This document shows, one piece after another, positions 1 through 8,314 of a stretch of DNA of 64,000 bases. Each line of letters opens with the position of its first letter. The first letter of the stretch is position 1. The notes under the pieces were generated by a model. The model was not told the DNA's origin, did not search any database, and was given only the letters and a program-made list of their open reading frames with translations. A program made the translations under genes and the position numbers. The stretch covers positions 31,833 to 95,832 of the forward strand of contig CAUAWV010000003.1 in the NCBI GenBank assembly GCA_958433005.1, read 5' to 3'. The stretch is from an uncultured Collinsella sp. GTDB taxonomy: Bacteria; Actinomycetota; Coriobacteriia; Coriobacteriales; Coriobacteriaceae.

Positions 1-980
1 ACACACAGCTTGACGAGCTGTGGCTGCCGATGTCCTATGAAGGCACCGATAAAAGCGATGCGTACGGCGATATCTACGAGATCGAGCGTGACGAGAACGG
101 TTACGTCACGGGCTTCACGTCTGCCGTCAAGCAAGGTGGCGGCGTAAGCTACAGCGTCGAGCACGATGAGTTGCATCGTATCTCTGAGATTGAGGAAGAT
201 CTGGCGGGCGGTTACGAGAACGTCAACACGTTTACGTACGACGCTGACGGTAACGTCACGCGCATCGACTGCGATGCCGACATTAGCGATTCGTCGAGCA
301 CCACGACGTTTACCTACGACGCGGACGGAAACCTGATCAACAAGACGACCCATGCGGGTTACGGCGAGAGTGCGAGCACATATGTCTACCAGGACGGCAA
401 CATGGTGACCGACACCGATACCAGCCCGGGCAATCCTCGGACGGTCGTGTATTCGTACGGATACGACAAGGATCGCGTGACGTCCTTTACGCTGGACTGT
501 CAGGGCGACACCGTGGGCACCAGGTGGACGATCACCGCTGGCTACGAGTATGACAAGGACGGCAACATATCGAGTATCTCGCCTGTGGCCTACGACTCGC
601 ACGGCAACGATTACGGCTCGCTGAACTCGTATGCCGCGGTGGATTATTCGTACAGCGACGGAAAGCTCGACAGGATCGATTCCGAGCGCGGCGGCTATGC
701 GGAGTTTTACTATGACGACCACGGCAACCTGACGTCGGTCGACGAGTATGCCGGCCGCGGTTCGGATGCCGAGTTTGAGTTTGAGCACGAGGTCGAGTAC
801 CAGCGCTACTTCTGCAGCAAGCACGAGAAGAACAAGCCAGAGGAGTGGATTCGTCTGGATGCAGAGTACGACGTCGACCAGGGTAGCTGGAACAATGACT
901 CCGATTATGGTCGTGAGTGCTTTGCAACCATGTACAAGCTCGATCCGCTGGCGGCAAGGCTGAACCCGTTCATCAAGTAA
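1..980 (+). CDS. YD-repeat (RHS-like) cell-surface protein, 3' end only
   Basis: The reading frame is open from base 3 with no stop upstream, so the gene begins outside the window and only about 325 C-terminal residues are seen. The protein carries several degenerate YD/RHS-type repeats built on Y-D-x-D-G-N, for example YDADGN twice, YDKDGN and YYDDHGN. It is rich in Asp, Tyr, Ser and Gly, as expected for a secreted, wall-associated beta-rich protein. No RHS core toxin domain or transmembrane anchor is visible in this part. The function is unknown. RHS-like describes the repeat only. A strong terminator follows directly. Confidence 0.75.
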   Translation, partial: TQLDELWLPMSYEGTDKSDAYGDIYEIERDENGYVTGFTSAVKQGGGVSYSVEHDELHRISEIEEDLAGGYENVNTFTYDADGNVTRIDCDADISDSSSTTTFTYDADGNLINKTTHAGYGESASTYVYQDGNMVTDTDTSPGNPRTVVYSYGYDKDRVTSFTLDCQGDTVGTRWTITAGYEYDKDGNISSISPVAYDSHGNDYGSLNSYAAVDYSYSDGKLDRIDSERGGYAEFYYDDHGNLTSVDEYAGRGSDAEFEFEHEVEYQRYFCSKHEKNKPEEWIRLDAEYDVDQGSWNNDSDYGRECFATMYKLDPLAARLNPFIK

Positions 981-992
981 CAGCCCACTCGC

Positions 993-1031
993 AAACCACC
1001 CAAAGGGGACAGACACCTTTGGGTGGTTTTT
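993..1031 (+). terminator. Rho-independent terminator of the YD-repeat gene
   Basis: A perfect 14-bp stem (993-1006 with 1016-1029) with a 9-nt loop is followed by a short T run, 13 bases after the stop codon. Confidence 0.85.
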
Positions 1032-1047
1032 GCTGAAGGGCGGGTGT

Positions 1048-1209
1048 CTGCGGCGGTTTGTCTCGATCTGTAACAGTAACTCGGCATAAATGGGCCTAGC
1101 TGTTACAGATCGAGACAAAGAGCTGGTGCCGTTCGGGAACGTCTCGATCTGTAACATCTGGAGCCGATATTGCCGTCTAGATGTTACAGATTGAGACAAA
1201 CCGCCGCAG
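1048..1209. repeat. Nested palindromic intergenic repeat
   Basis: Four copies of a motif close to GTCTCGATCTGTAACA lie in alternating orientation: 1048-1076 (+), 1100-1119 (-), 1141-1159 (+) and 1179-1209 (-). Neighbouring copies form two long hairpins. The outermost copies extend into CTGCGGCGG/CCGCCGCAG, so the whole block can also fold as one large cruciform. There is no ORF. It lies between two convergent genes and each hairpin lacks its own T run. Confidence 0.8.
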
Positions 1210-1241
1210 TGGGCTGCGCCGCCCCGTCTAAGCCGCAGAAA

Positions 1242-1280
1242 AAAGGTAGATTTTTAGGCATGTCCTAAAAATCTACCTTT
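1242..1280 (-). terminator. Terminator of the M16C peptidase gene
   Basis: A 17-bp perfect stem (1242-1258 with 1264-1280) has a 5-nt loop. Read on the minus strand it ends in a run of six T. The plus strand lacks a comparable T run, so it mainly serves the minus-strand peptidase gene. Confidence 0.85.
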
Positions 1281-1285
1281 GTGCG

Positions 1286-4200
1286 TTAAGCGAGCAGGTC
1301 GACTACGTTGAAGTTGGCGTTGCTCTTGGCGATGACGTCACGGCCGCCAAAGACGCAGGTCGGCGACTCGGCTGCGATACGCGTCACGTCGGCGCCGAGC
1401 GAGCGCAGCTCATCGGGCGTGGCGGCGAGCATCTGGGCGCGGCGCTTTTCGCGCGCGTTGGGATCGAGTCCGGCCAGGTAGGTCGTGTTGCGGCGCTTGG
1501 TGAGCGCGTAGGGCTTCACCGGCGCGTCCATGCCGCTCACGCAGCTCACGATAAAGCCCTCAAAGGCGGCCTCGTCGGGCTCAAAGCTGCCGAGCCATTC
1601 GCCTGCGCGCGCCACGCGCTCAATCGAGGGATCGATCGCCGGGTCGCGGTAGGTGTAGAACGCCGTTTGACGCTCGCCAGCCGCGCGGAATCCGCAACCG
1701 TATGCGCCGCCCTTCACACGGATCTCGTTCCACAGGTAGTCGTAGGAGAGCGCGTTGGCGGCAACCGCCCAGGCGCCCGTCACGTCGAGCCCCAAGCGAC
1801 GCGGGTCGCACGCGCTTGCCGCAAAGCAAATGTCGCTGGGGATGACGAAAGCCTCGTGACGGTCGCGCGGCGTCGGCACCACGAGCGCGTTGCGGCCGGC
1901 ATCGGCGCCGTCGCCTGCGCCAAGCCCCAGGTCGCCCGCGGCATCCCAGTACGCGTCAAAGTCCTCATCGCTGCCGGTAAAGCTCGCCAGGCAGCCGTCG
2001 GCCACAAAGATGCGGCCTGCCAGCTCGGCAAGCTTGGCACGCAGGTCATCCAGTCGCTCGTCAAAGTGGTCGAGCAGATCGCGCAGGAACAGATAGAAAT
2101 CCACGCCCGAAAGCTGCTCGCGCACCACGGCCGAAGACGAGCTGTAGCTCATCGCACGACCGAGCGCCGCCGAGTGACCGTTGTTGATAAAGCCCTGCTC
2201 AAGCCCAATGCGAATCTGCGTGAGCACGTCGCGCACACGGTCGGCGTCGGCATCGAGCAAAAGCGTGCTCGACCACACCTCGCGCGGCAGGCTCGCCAGC
2301 GCGTCGATCTTCTCGGACAGGGCGCCGGCGCTCACCAACAGGTAGGGGCGCACGCCGTCCACGTCGGGCTGGGTCATGACCTCGGTCGTAAAGCTCAAAA
2401 AGCCCAGCTTGCCGGCAAGCAGGTTGTCGAGTTCCTCGGCCGAATGCTCGCGCGTGGGTAGCTGCTTGAGCAAGCGGCCGAGCAGCGTCACATAGGGCAG
2501 GTCCTCAAACGCGACGCAGCTCAGGTCGAAGTACTGCATGGCGTAGGCCAGACGGTTGGTGGGGATGTCGTGGCGCAGGCAGGGGATGGGCGCGGTCGTG
2601 TCCACGACCAGCGGCGGCTCGGGGCGCGCCTCGCCAATGTCGGATACACGCAGGCGCGGCAGCGTGGCCTTGTCCTCGGGCGTGTCCTCGGCCTCCTGCG
2701 CGGCACGCAGCGCGGCCGTGCGCTCGACCACATCGGCCAGCTCGGCATCGGTCATGGCGTCGCGCCTGGTAGCCAGCTCGGCAGCCTCGGCGCCCTCCGC
2801 ACCCTCGGCAGCGTCTACCGGAACCAGCTCGACCAGCGCCATGTGGTCGTTTTGCAGTACGAGTTCGCGCAGCAGGTCCTCAAAGTAGCTGCCGTCCAGC
2901 TCGCCACGCAGCTCCTCGTACACCGGGCCGTACTTGAGCGCCAGCGTCGCGGCGTCGTCATCGTAGAGCCAGGTGCTCAGCGCGTCGCACGCAATGGCCA
3001 CGCCGTCGGCGATACCGTAGTCGCGCTGGCGCAGGTCGTACTCGTTGCTGCTGATGATGGCCTCCAGGCGCTCGCGCGGAACGCCATGCTCGCACAGGTC
3101 GCGGCAGGCGTCCTGGAACACGCGGCGCAGCTCGCGCGCCACGCCGGGCTGCGCGTTTTGCAGCATGATGAGCTCGTAGGGCTGCAGGCACTCGGCCGCG
3201 GTGTAGCTCACCACGTTGCCGCCCAGGCCCGCCGCCAGAATTGCCTTCTTAACCGGGGCCTCGTTGGAGCCCAGCAACGCCTCGAACAAGATATCCGCCG
3301 CGATCGTGCGCTTGCGGTCGAGCGCACTGCCTAGCACCAGGCCCAGGCCCACCAGGGCGTTCTCGGGCGTGGTGGCCATCTCGACGCGCTTGTACTCGCA
3401 GGTCACGGGTGCCTGCACGACCAGCGGATTGGGCGCCAGCATGGACGGGTCCTCGCCGGCGGCAACGGCTGCGTCCATGCGGCAGCTCGCGGCACTCGGC
3501 TGCGACAGATAGCGCTCGTCCAAAAAGGCCAACGCGCGGTCCACGTCCAGGTCGCCGTAGAGCGTGATGTAGGAGTTGGAAGGATTGTAGTGGCGCGCGT
3601 GCGTGTCCAGGAACTGCTCGTAGGTGAGCGTGGGAATCGCGCGCGGATCGCCGCCGCTCTCATGCGCATAGGCGGTGTCGGGATAGAGCGCGGCGTTGAC
3701 GGCGTCGTCCAGCACGCTCATGGGGTCGGACAGCGCACCCTTCATCTCGTTGAACACCACGCCGTTATAGCGCAGCGTGCCCTCGTGCAGGCTCGCGGCG
3801 CTGCCATCGCCCTCGCCCTCGGCGCCCTCCGGCAGGTCCAACTCGTAGTGCCAGCCCTCCTGCTCAAAAATGGTGGGTTTGGTATAGATGGCCGGGTTGA
3901 ACACCGCGTCCAGGTACACGTCCATCAGGTTGTACAGATCTTGCTCGTTGGTGGTGGCAACGGGGTAGATGGTCTTGTCGGGGTAGGTCATGGCGTTGAG
4001 GAACGTCTGCATGGAGCTCTTGATCAGGTCGACAAACGGCTCCTTGACGGGAAACTTAGCCGATCCGCACAGCACCGAGTGCTCAAGAATATGGAACACG
4101 CCGGTGGAGTCGGCCGGCGGCGTCTTAAAGCCAATGGCAAAGGCTTTGTTTTCGTCGTCGCACGCCAGGTACAGCAGGCGAGCGCCCGAGGCGGTGTGGC

Positions 4201-4330
4201 GCAGCACGTAGGCGTCCGAGTCGAGCTCGGGCACGGTCTCGCAACGCTCGACGGCAAAGCCGTGGCAGGTGGTGCCGGGCACCAGCAGCGCGGCGGCAGC
4301 GGCGCGCGGGTCGGTTGAGGTAGTGGACAT
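1286..4330 (-). CDS. M16C-family zinc metallopeptidase (presequence protease/Cym1 type)
   Basis: The 1014-residue product has the inverted zinc motif HxxEH (H80-I-L-E-H84) followed by CGS, near the N terminus. Its length and the long M16C-associated middle region match the PreP/Cym1/insulinase-like single-chain family, which degrades short peptides in a closed chamber. No signal peptide is visible, so it is probably cytoplasmic. The start at 4330 is chosen because AAAGGAGA lies 7-14 bases upstream and the family N terminus begins there. An in-frame extension to 4690 runs through repeats and the promoter and is not coding. The gene is monocistronic, with its own promoter and terminator. The peptide substrates cannot be read from sequence. 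Confidence 0.93.
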   Translation of the reverse strand: MSTTSTDPRAAAAALLVPGTTCHGFAVERCETVPELDSDAYVLRHTASGARLLYLACDDENKAFAIGFKTPPADSTGVFHILEHSVLCGSAKFPVKEPFVDLIKSSMQTFLNAMTYPDKTIYPVATTNEQDLYNLMDVYLDAVFNPAIYTKPTIFEQEGWHYELDLPEGAEGEGDGSAASLHEGTLRYNGVVFNEMKGALSDPMSVLDDAVNAALYPDTAYAHESGGDPRAIPTLTYEQFLDTHARHYNPSNSYITLYGDLDVDRALAFLDERYLSQPSAASCRMDAAVAAGEDPSMLAPNPLVVQAPVTCEYKRVEMATTPENALVGLGLVLGSALDRKRTIAADILFEALLGSNEAPVKKAILAAGLGGNVVSYTAAECLQPYELIMLQNAQPGVARELRRVFQDACRDLCEHGVPRERLEAIISSNEYDLRQRDYGIADGVAIACDALSTWLYDDDAATLALKYGPVYEELRGELDGSYFEDLLRELVLQNDHMALVELVPVDAAEGAEGAEAAELATRRDAMTDAELADVVERTAALRAAQEAEDTPEDKATLPRLRVSDIGEARPEPPLVVDTTAPIPCLRHDIPTNRLAYAMQYFDLSCVAFEDLPYVTLLGRLLKQLPTREHSAEELDNLLAGKLGFLSFTTEVMTQPDVDGVRPYLLVSAGALSEKIDALASLPREVWSSTLLLDADADRVRDVLTQIRIGLEQGFINNGHSAALGRAMSYSSSSAVVREQLSGVDFYLFLRDLLDHFDERLDDLRAKLAELAGRIFVADGCLASFTGSDEDFDAYWDAAGDLGLGAGDGADAGRNALVVPTPRDRHEAFVIPSDICFAASACDPRRLGLDVTGAWAVAANALSYDYLWNEIRVKGGAYGCGFRAAGERQTAFYTYRDPAIDPSIERVARAGEWLGSFEPDEAAFEGFIVSCVSGMDAPVKPYALTKRRNTTYLAGLDPNAREKRRAQMLAATPDELRSLGADVTRIAAESPTCVFGGRDVIAKSNANFNVVDLLA

Positions 4331-4382
4331 ATGCAGTCTCCTTTGACGCCCCAACGGGGGCGAATCGAGTCGAATCCCCGAG

Positions 4383-4410
4383 AGTATACCCATATGGGGC
4401 CTTCGACCAA
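4383..4410 (-). promoter_or_regulatory. Probable promoter of the M16C peptidase gene
   Basis: On the minus strand TTGGTC (4405-4410) and TATACT (4383-4388) are separated by 16 bp, about 50 bp upstream of the start codon. Confidence 0.5.
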
Positions 4411-4490
4411 TCTGCCGGATGAGCGTGGATTTTCTGGCACACGAGCGTGGAAATTCGGACGTCTGCCGCATGAGCGTGGATTTTCGGACG
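4411..4490. repeat. Three short repeats around GAGCGTGG upstream of the peptidase
   Basis: GAGCGTGG with similar flanks (CATGAGCGTGGATTTTC type) occurs at 4421, 4443 and 4472, spaced 22 and 29 bp. The repeats lie just upstream of the predicted peptidase -35 box, so they could be operator sites or a mobile intergenic repeat. Confidence 0.55.
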
Positions 4491-4556
4491 AAATAATCCG
4501 TCGCAGGCCCAAATGCCGTCCAATTATCCACTCCCGCACACCTTTCGTCTCCAACC

Positions 4557-4660
4557 GTGAGATAAGAGATAGACGAGAGACGTATACGAAAGATGGCTGT
4601 ACAGCAAAGAGCCAAACAATTAATAGTGCTGTTTGGTTGGTGATTGTTTTTTTTTTCAGT
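4557..4660 (+). promoter_or_regulatory. Decayed copy of the GAGAGATAA control array
   Basis: GTGAGATAA (4557), GAGAGACGT (4575) and GAAAGATGG (4588) keep the 18- and 13-bp spacing of the intact GAGAGATAA arrays at 14.87 and 15.04 kb. The following stretch (CAGCAAAGAG, then an AT-rich segment) also resembles the sequence after the first intact array. It precedes the decayed regulator gene. Confidence 0.6.
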
Positions 4661-4719
4661 AAAAACACTTACGAATAAAGCAAGTTGCAAACAGCTGCCC
4701 CCTTATTTCGTGCTCATTT

Positions 4720-4995
4720 TTAAGGCGAGAAATTGCCGTCATATGATCGGACGAGTTTCAACGATTGCGATTTAGTATTTGGCGCGGATGCATTTGGCGC
4801 GGATGCGGTCGATTCCGATGAAACGCTAGTTGACCACGCGGTAGATTTCGCTTTCTCCCAGATGCCCCGGCTATGCGCAATAAGCCGGATAACGAAGCGA
4901 TTGCCGGTGCGTCTATCCATAGGGAATTCCGGGAAAGCTTCTGCGGACAGTCAAAAGATTTGTCGGTCCCAAGCGGATTAAAGGTATTTGCATAA
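4720..4995 (+). pseudogene. Decayed AlbA_2/RecG-C-like regulator gene (paralogue of the 15.1-kb gene)
   Basis: Two fragments in different frames match the intact protein at 15138-16604. In the first (about 4733-4870) a SYDRT segment and a DETLVDHAVDFAF segment match SYGRA and DETLVDRTIDRAF of the intact protein. The second, in another frame (4873-4995), has EAIAGASIHREF followed by SFCGQS, matching EAIANAVIHREY and RFCGQS. About 110 residues between the two blocks are deleted, and the N-terminal DNA-binding part and the C terminus are missing. The frame change, internal deletion and truncation make it a remnant. The control array upstream is also decayed, so the whole regulatory module was once present twice in this region. 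Confidence 0.7.
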
Positions 4996-5113
4996 GACGT
5001 CATTTAACTAGAGTCGATGCATATTGAATCGTTCAATGAACTTGCACGCTGTGTCCAAAAACGCCGATTGTTGTTTTAAGGGGCTTGATGAAAGACCAGA
5101 ACCAAAATAATAC

Positions 5114-5148
5114 TTGCATAGTTAGTTATATAAAGTATTATAACGTTA
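5114..5148 (+). promoter_or_regulatory. Promoter and candidate GntR operator of deglycase copy 1
   Basis: TTGCAT (5114-5119) is 16 bp from TATTAT (5136-5141). The -10 box overlaps the palindrome TAACGTTA (5141-5148). The same TATAACGT core occurs at 6557 before the first GntR gene and at 8271 before the PTS operon. Confidence 0.55.
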
Positions 5149-5191
5149 TGGGATGAACGAAGGGTTCATCTAAGTGAGTTAGGAGTAAGGG

Positions 5192-6226
5192 ATGTTCAAT
5201 TTCGATGAGCCTCGTTACGAGAAGGTTGTGAGCGATGCCCTCGCTCTCCGTCCTCAGATTGAGGCTGCCGTGGACGAGGTCTGCGAGCAGGGTTATTCCA
5301 ACATCTTCTTCATCGGCTGCGGCGGCACCTGGGCCCACACGCTCCCGATGAAGTATTGGGTCGAGACCACCACGGCCGACGTCGACGTCCACTGCGAGAT
5401 CGCCGCTGAGTTCCTCGCGTGCCCGCCCAAGGCCTTCAACAAGGACTCGGTCTGCGTCTTCTCCACCCGTACCGGCACCACCCCCGAGATCATCGAGGCC
5501 GCCAAGTTCTGCCAGGAGCAGGGCGCCCGCACGCTGATGTATGTCTCCAACGACAACACCCCGGCCACCGAGTACGCCGACTACAAGTTCTTCAGCTTCG
5601 CCGAGGACGACGTCCTGTGCGAGGCCATCTACACCTACCAGATCACGCTGGTCGCCCGCTTCCTCAAGAACGCCGGCGCCTTCCCCAAGTACGACACCTT
5701 CATGGAGGAGTTCGGCAACATCGCCCCGTACCTCATCAAGGCCAAGGACGCCCAGGACGAGCGCTGCGCCGCCATGGCCGAGGACTTCAAGGACACCGAC
5801 TACCACATGGTGATCGGCTCCGGCATGCTCTGGGGCGAGGCCTACGACTACGCCATGTGCATCCTCGAGGAGATGCAGTGGATCAAGACCAAGTCCATCC
5901 ACGCCGCCGAGTTCTTCCACGGCACCATCGAGCTGTGCGAGGAGGGCACGAGCCTCATCATGCTCTACGGCGAGGACGACACCCGTAAGCTCATGGACCG
6001 CGTGGACAACTTCACTCACATGCTCGCCGACGAGAAGGGCGTCCATGTCCGCGTGAACAAGTTCGACACCGCCGAGGTCGAGCTGCCGTTCAGCGACCCC
6101 GAGTTCCGCAAGATCGTCTCCCCGATGGTCACCTACACCATCACCGAGCGCCTGAGCTGCCATCTCGAGCACGTCCGCAACCACCCGCTCACCACGCGTC
6201 GCTACTACCACCAGATGAACTACTAA
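5192..6226 (+). CDS. frlB: SIS-domain fructoselysine-6-phosphate deglycase-like protein, copy 1
   Basis: The 344-residue protein has two SIS domains (about 25-150 and 195-330) and fits the FrlB/GfrF/FraB deglycases, which split 6-phosphorylated Amadori compounds into glucose-6-phosphate and an amino acid. The E240-FF-H243-GT-x-E segment matches the family's catalytic Glu/His region. The start follows AGGAG 7 bases upstream. Codons end strongly in C, unlike the neighbouring PTS and regulator genes, which suggests high expression or a different origin. The CDS is base-for-base identical to 12897-13931 from start to stop. Exact substrate (fructoselysine or another glycated amino acid) is not decidable from sequence. 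Confidence 0.85.
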   Translation: MFNFDEPRYEKVVSDALALRPQIEAAVDEVCEQGYSNIFFIGCGGTWAHTLPMKYWVETTTADVDVHCEIAAEFLACPPKAFNKDSVCVFSTRTGTTPEIIEAAKFCQEQGARTLMYVSNDNTPATEYADYKFFSFAEDDVLCEAIYTYQITLVARFLKNAGAFPKYDTFMEEFGNIAPYLIKAKDAQDERCAAMAEDFKDTDYHMVIGSGMLWGEAYDYAMCILEEMQWIKTKSIHAAEFFHGTIELCEEGTSLIMLYGEDDTRKLMDRVDNFTHMLADEKGVHVRVNKFDTAEVELPFSDPEFRKIVSPMVTYTITERLSCHLEHVRNHPLTTRRYYHQMNY

Positions 6227-6412
6227 AGCAGCTTTCAGCGGTCGTTATTTTGCTCGGAAATAATTCGTTATGTTGTGTTCGTAAAACAATGCAAACAAAT
6301 GTCGCAGTCTCGTTCTAGGGAGCCATGCCGTAGCTGGCCGCTTGAGGTCGTATTTGCTTGGACTCGACCATGCGGCTCGTTGGCATTTCACGGTAGCGAC
6401 TTCAAGGCGAAA

Positions 6413-6436
6413 TGGGGCATTTTTGCCAAATGCCCC
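6413..6436. terminator. Hairpin in the gap after deglycase copy 1
   Basis: A 9-bp stem GGGGCATTT/AAATGCCCC with a short loop lies about 190 bp after the deglycase stop, and only a weak T tract follows. The rest of 6227-6490 shows no gene. Confidence 0.45.
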
Positions 6437-6491
6437 TCTTGTTTGCGCCACAAGTGGCATTCGACACCTTCATATGGAGTGTTTGATATTG

Positions 6492-6530
6492 TAGACGGTT
6501 CAAAAATAAGATTGAACCGTCTATTTCTTT
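6492..6530 (+). terminator. Rho-independent terminator upstream of the first GntR gene
   Basis: A perfect 12-bp stem (6492-6503 with 6512-6523) has an 8-nt loop and is followed by TTTCTTT. It isolates deglycase copy 1 from the GntR genes. Confidence 0.85.
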
Positions 6531-6554
6531 CAAAATAATACGTAATAGGTTATC

Positions 6555-6601
6555 TTATAACGTATAGAAGTTTCATAGAATGTTATACGGAGAACGTTAT
6601 G
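6555..6601 (+). promoter_or_regulatory. Candidate operator region of the GntR genes
   Basis: TTATAACGTATAGAA (6555-6569), ATAGAATGTTATACGG (6575-6590) and AACGTTATG (6593-6601, overlapping the start codon) are related half-sites. Similar TATAACGT cores lie before the deglycase and the PTS operon. Autoregulation by the adjacent GntR protein is inferred. Confidence 0.5.
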
Positions 6602-7387
6602 ATTAACCCGACTAGTGCTGTGCCGCTATATGTACAAGTAGCTGATGATTTGCGCCGTCGTATTGAGATGGGCGAGTTTTCCGAAAGTGGCGTGTTGCCT
6701 AGCGAAAATGGTTTTTGCGAAGAATACGAGGTTAGCCGTGCGACGATACGGAAGGCAATTCAAACTCTTGTGGATGACGACGTGCTTGATACGCGTCATG
6801 GCAAGGGCACATTTATCCGGCAGCCTAAAATCGTCTCGAGCTTGAGCACGTTTAAGGGTTTCACTTATTTTTGCCATGAAAATAATATCGAAACCTCGTC
6901 TCGTGTTCTCGCTCTTCAGGAGGTCGAGCCGCCCGTTGCCGTCCGTCGTCATTTGCGAATGGAAGAGAATGAATCTGCGGTTTACCTCAAACGCGTGAGG
7001 TCAATTAACCACATAAATGCAATGATTGAACATATTTATCTTCCAGTAAAGAACTTCGGGTTTTTACTGGGTGTCGATATGGAGAACGCATCACTTTATG
7101 AAACGATTGAGAGAGAGACGGGGCTGCGACTAGAGGATAATTGTTTCCCGTCTATTGTGCTTGAAGCAGGGCTTGCTACGGATGAGGAGAAGCGCATCCT
7201 TAATATCGCAGGAGAAGCTGCGATGTTTATATTGAGTGAGACCGTTTATATGAGCACTGGTAAGCCAGTGCACTTTACTAAGCAGGTGATGTTGGGTGAT
7301 TATTTCAAATACTTCTTTTCGATTAAGGCTAATCAACTCGGCATCAATTGGCGGGGACTTGAAGCCGTTGAGTGTAGAAAGCAATAG
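6599..7387 (+). CDS. GntR/HutC-family transcriptional regulator 1
   Basis: The 262-residue protein has an N-terminal GntR winged helix (about 5-72). It opens with the typical VPLYVQVADDLRRRIEMG start, followed by LPSEN, a recognition helix with VSRATIRKAI, and a GKGTFI wing. The UTRA effector domain (about 95-245) usually binds a phosphosugar in the HutC subfamily. GGAG lies 6 bases before ATG. The gene is 8 bp upstream of a second GntR gene, so both are co-transcribed. A role as repressor of the Amadori-sugar genes is inferred from the neighbours. Confidence 0.88.
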   Translation: MINPTSAVPLYVQVADDLRRRIEMGEFSESGVLPSENGFCEEYEVSRATIRKAIQTLVDDDVLDTRHGKGTFIRQPKIVSSLSTFKGFTYFCHENNIETSSRVLALQEVEPPVAVRRHLRMEENESAVYLKRVRSINHINAMIEHIYLPVKNFGFLLGVDMENASLYETIERETGLRLEDNCFPSIVLEAGLATDEEKRILNIAGEAAMFILSETVYMSTGKPVHFTKQVMLGDYFKYFFSIKANQLGINWRGLEAVECRKQ

Positions 7388-7395
7388 GTTGAATA

Positions 7396-8100
7396 ATGGT
7401 TAAAGTGGAGAGCGCTGTTCCATTGTATAAGCAGATCGTTCACGATCTTGTGAGTCGAATAGAAAGTGGCGTATATAGCGAAGGGGATAAGCTTCCTACT
7501 GAGACGGAGCTTATGGAGGAATATGGCGTTAGTCGTATTACTGTTCGATCGGCAATCAAGGAACTAGAGGATGCCGATATCGTTGAGCGCACGCGAGGGA
7601 AAGGGACTTTTGTTACCACGACACGCAATGCCTATGCAGCCGATGACCAGGAAAGCTTCACCCATTCCTGCATTCAAGAAAATAAAAAGCCTTCTACCGT
7701 AGTGCTCGAAGTAGCTTGGATTTATCCTACGCTGCGCGATGTGCGTTTTCTTCAGGTCCAGGAGGACGAGAATATTCTTCAGACTAGACGTTTGCGCTTA
7801 GTCGATGGCGTGCCAACGATGTTGGAAACCAATAGCTACACTCCTTCTCTTGCCTTTTTGGAACATGAAGATTTATCGGGTTCTCTACTTGAGGTGCTGG
7901 GAAGACGCCATATCGAACTTGGCAATAACGAGCGAACGTTGCAGGTGTGCTTTGCAAGTGCTTACGAGGCAGAACATTTGAATGTAAAGCCGGGATCTGC
8001 CCTTTTATTATTTGTAGATAAGCGTTGCAGCGCGCAGGGAGTGCCATTGTTTATTTCGCGGCAGGTGTACTGCACTGAGCGCTTAAAGTTTTATCTCTAG
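7396..8100 (+). CDS. GntR/HutC-family transcriptional regulator 2
   Basis: The 234-residue protein has the same architecture as its neighbour: a winged helix (about 5-72, with VPLYKQIVHDLVSRIESG, LPTE, VSRITVRSAI and GKGTFV) and a UTRA domain (about 90-230). The two proteins are clearly paralogous but diverged, so they may sense different ligands, for example fructoselysine-6-P and glucoselysine-6-P. This is a guess from the presence of two deglycase types. It ends before a strong terminator that separates regulators from the PTS operon. Confidence 0.88.
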   Translation: MVKVESAVPLYKQIVHDLVSRIESGVYSEGDKLPTETELMEEYGVSRITVRSAIKELEDADIVERTRGKGTFVTTTRNAYAADDQESFTHSCIQENKKPSTVVLEVAWIYPTLRDVRFLQVQEDENILQTRRLRLVDGVPTMLETNSYTPSLAFLEHEDLSGSLLEVLGRRHIELGNNERTLQVCFASAYEAEHLNVKPGSALLLFVDKRCSAQGVPLFISRQVYCTERLKFYL

Positions 8101-8148
8101 CGAAAGCCAAACCCCGGATCTTTCTTAACCGAATAACAAGAGATTGAA

Positions 8149-8175
8149 AACGCCCCGACAAAGGGGCGTTTTTTT
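8149..8175 (+). terminator. Terminator of the GntR pair
   Basis: The stem AACGCCCC/GGGGCGTT (8149-8156 with 8163-8170) is followed by a long T run. Confidence 0.9.
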
Positions 8176-8224
8176 GCCGTTTACGGGCGAATTATTACCG
8201 CTTAGGAAGCTCGATTGATCTGTC

Positions 8225-8283
8225 TTGACAAAGCGAAAGTTTCGAGGATACTGTAGATAACAATACAAAATATAACGTTCTAT
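8225..8283 (+). promoter_or_regulatory. Promoter and operator of the PTS-deglycase operon
   Basis: TTGACA (8225-8230) and a TACTGT -10 box (8249-8254) are 18 bp apart. TATAACGTTCTAT (8271-8283) lies just downstream of the expected start point, a position suited to repression, and matches the TATAACGT motif of the two other promoters of the locus. Confidence 0.6.
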
Positions 8284-8314
8284 TAACAGATGATTGACTG
8301 AGATTGGGAGATAA

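Noticed and set aside
4331..4690. 120-residue N-terminal extension of the M16C peptidase
   Set aside because: It runs through promoter and repeat sequence, lacks an RBS, and the family N terminus with a good RBS begins at 4330.
5138..6211. Long minus-strand ORF opposite deglycase copy 1 (and its twin opposite copy 2)
   Set aside because: It is a frame shadow of a GC-rich, C-ending gene; Val/Gly/Leu-rich composition and no family match.
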